Shown here in pieces: positions 39,001-39,042 of a stretch of DNA of 39,042 nucleotides. A model generated the notes under the pieces. That model was not told the origin of the DNA, searched no databases, and saw only the letters and a program-made list of their open reading frames with translations. Numbering within the stretch: position 1 is the first letter of the stretch; every line of letters starts with the position of its first letter. The position numbers and the translations under genes were made by a program. Source of the stretch: a virus; the IMG/VR virus record IMGVR_UViG_3300026184_000001, positions 1 to 39,042 of that record; one strand, 5' to 3'.

Positions 39001-39042
39001 GACGCCTCCAGGAGGCGCATCGCCTCGTCGAGGCCCCGCTTC
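38916..39042. repeat. Direct terminal repeat, right copy (circular closure)
   Basis: Exact second copy of the first 127 bases. It holds the start of the 118-residue gene (GTG at 39000) and the last 15 codons of the 61-residue gene that is complete at the left end. Once the two copies are merged, no gene is broken by the ends of the window. Confidence 0.97.

Noticed and set aside
1-39042. Search for integrase, excisionase, CI-type repressor, tRNA genes and CRISPR repeats
   Set aside because: None was recognised on either strand. Small regulators are present but no lysogeny cassette, so a temperate lifestyle is not supported.

Overview
The window is the essentially complete genome of a tailed double-stranded DNA phage of siphovirus type. 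Its first and last 127 bases are identical, so the sequence closes into a circle of 38,915 bp. The base composition is strongly GC-rich with G/C-heavy third codon positions. All 53 genes I can support lie on the minus strand, mostly joined by ATGA, GTGA, TGATG or TAGTG stop/start overlaps. I see no tRNA, rRNA, integrase, CRISPR array or insertion sequence. The two lipoproteins, one carrying a bacterial Ig-like segment typical of secreted Gemmatimonadota proteins, point weakly to a soil bacterium of that kind as host; this is inference.

Read in the direction of transcription (right to left) the map falls into modules. An early region begins downstream of 11104: two zinc-ribbon proteins (10983 to 10139), a DUF932 protein, an Ig-like lipoprotein, a ribbon-helix-helix protein, a small membrane protein, then the recombination pair YqaJ exonuclease and RecT annealing protein with a tiny zinc ribbon between them, and a PAPS-dependent sulfotransferase. 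After a gap with two stem-loops come a winged-helix replication protein, a possible helicase-loader-like protein, a second winged-helix protein, a PD-(D/E)xK nuclease, a phage metallopeptidase and small genes that run through the circular junction (82 to 38100).

The packaging and virion module follows without a break from about 38078 to 14896: coiled-coil protein, zinc-binding small terminase, two small genes, large terminase, portal, a MuF-type minor head protein fused to a coiled coil and a zincin-like metallopeptidase, two small genes, scaffold, major capsid protein, a helix-hairpin-helix protein, head-tail adaptor and completion proteins, major tail protein, a G/T-type tail chaperone pair, tape measure, a distal tail protein, a 1512-residue tail tip/central fibre protein, and a receptor-binding-type fibre. 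The lysis region (14896 to 11890) holds coiled-coil and polytopic membrane proteins, a CHAP endolysin, a holin-like protein and a lipoprotein.

The most interesting points are the sulfotransferase placed inside the recombination/replication operon; three downstream genes that lack a normal start codon and begin exactly at a CTGA overlap (either CTG initiation or -1 frameshifting); five CCGTCTACG-like boxes in two consecutive upstream regions, which look like operators; a capsid-gene ribosome binding site buried in an inverted repeat; and about ten small proteins with zinc-ribbon or zinc-knuckle cysteines.
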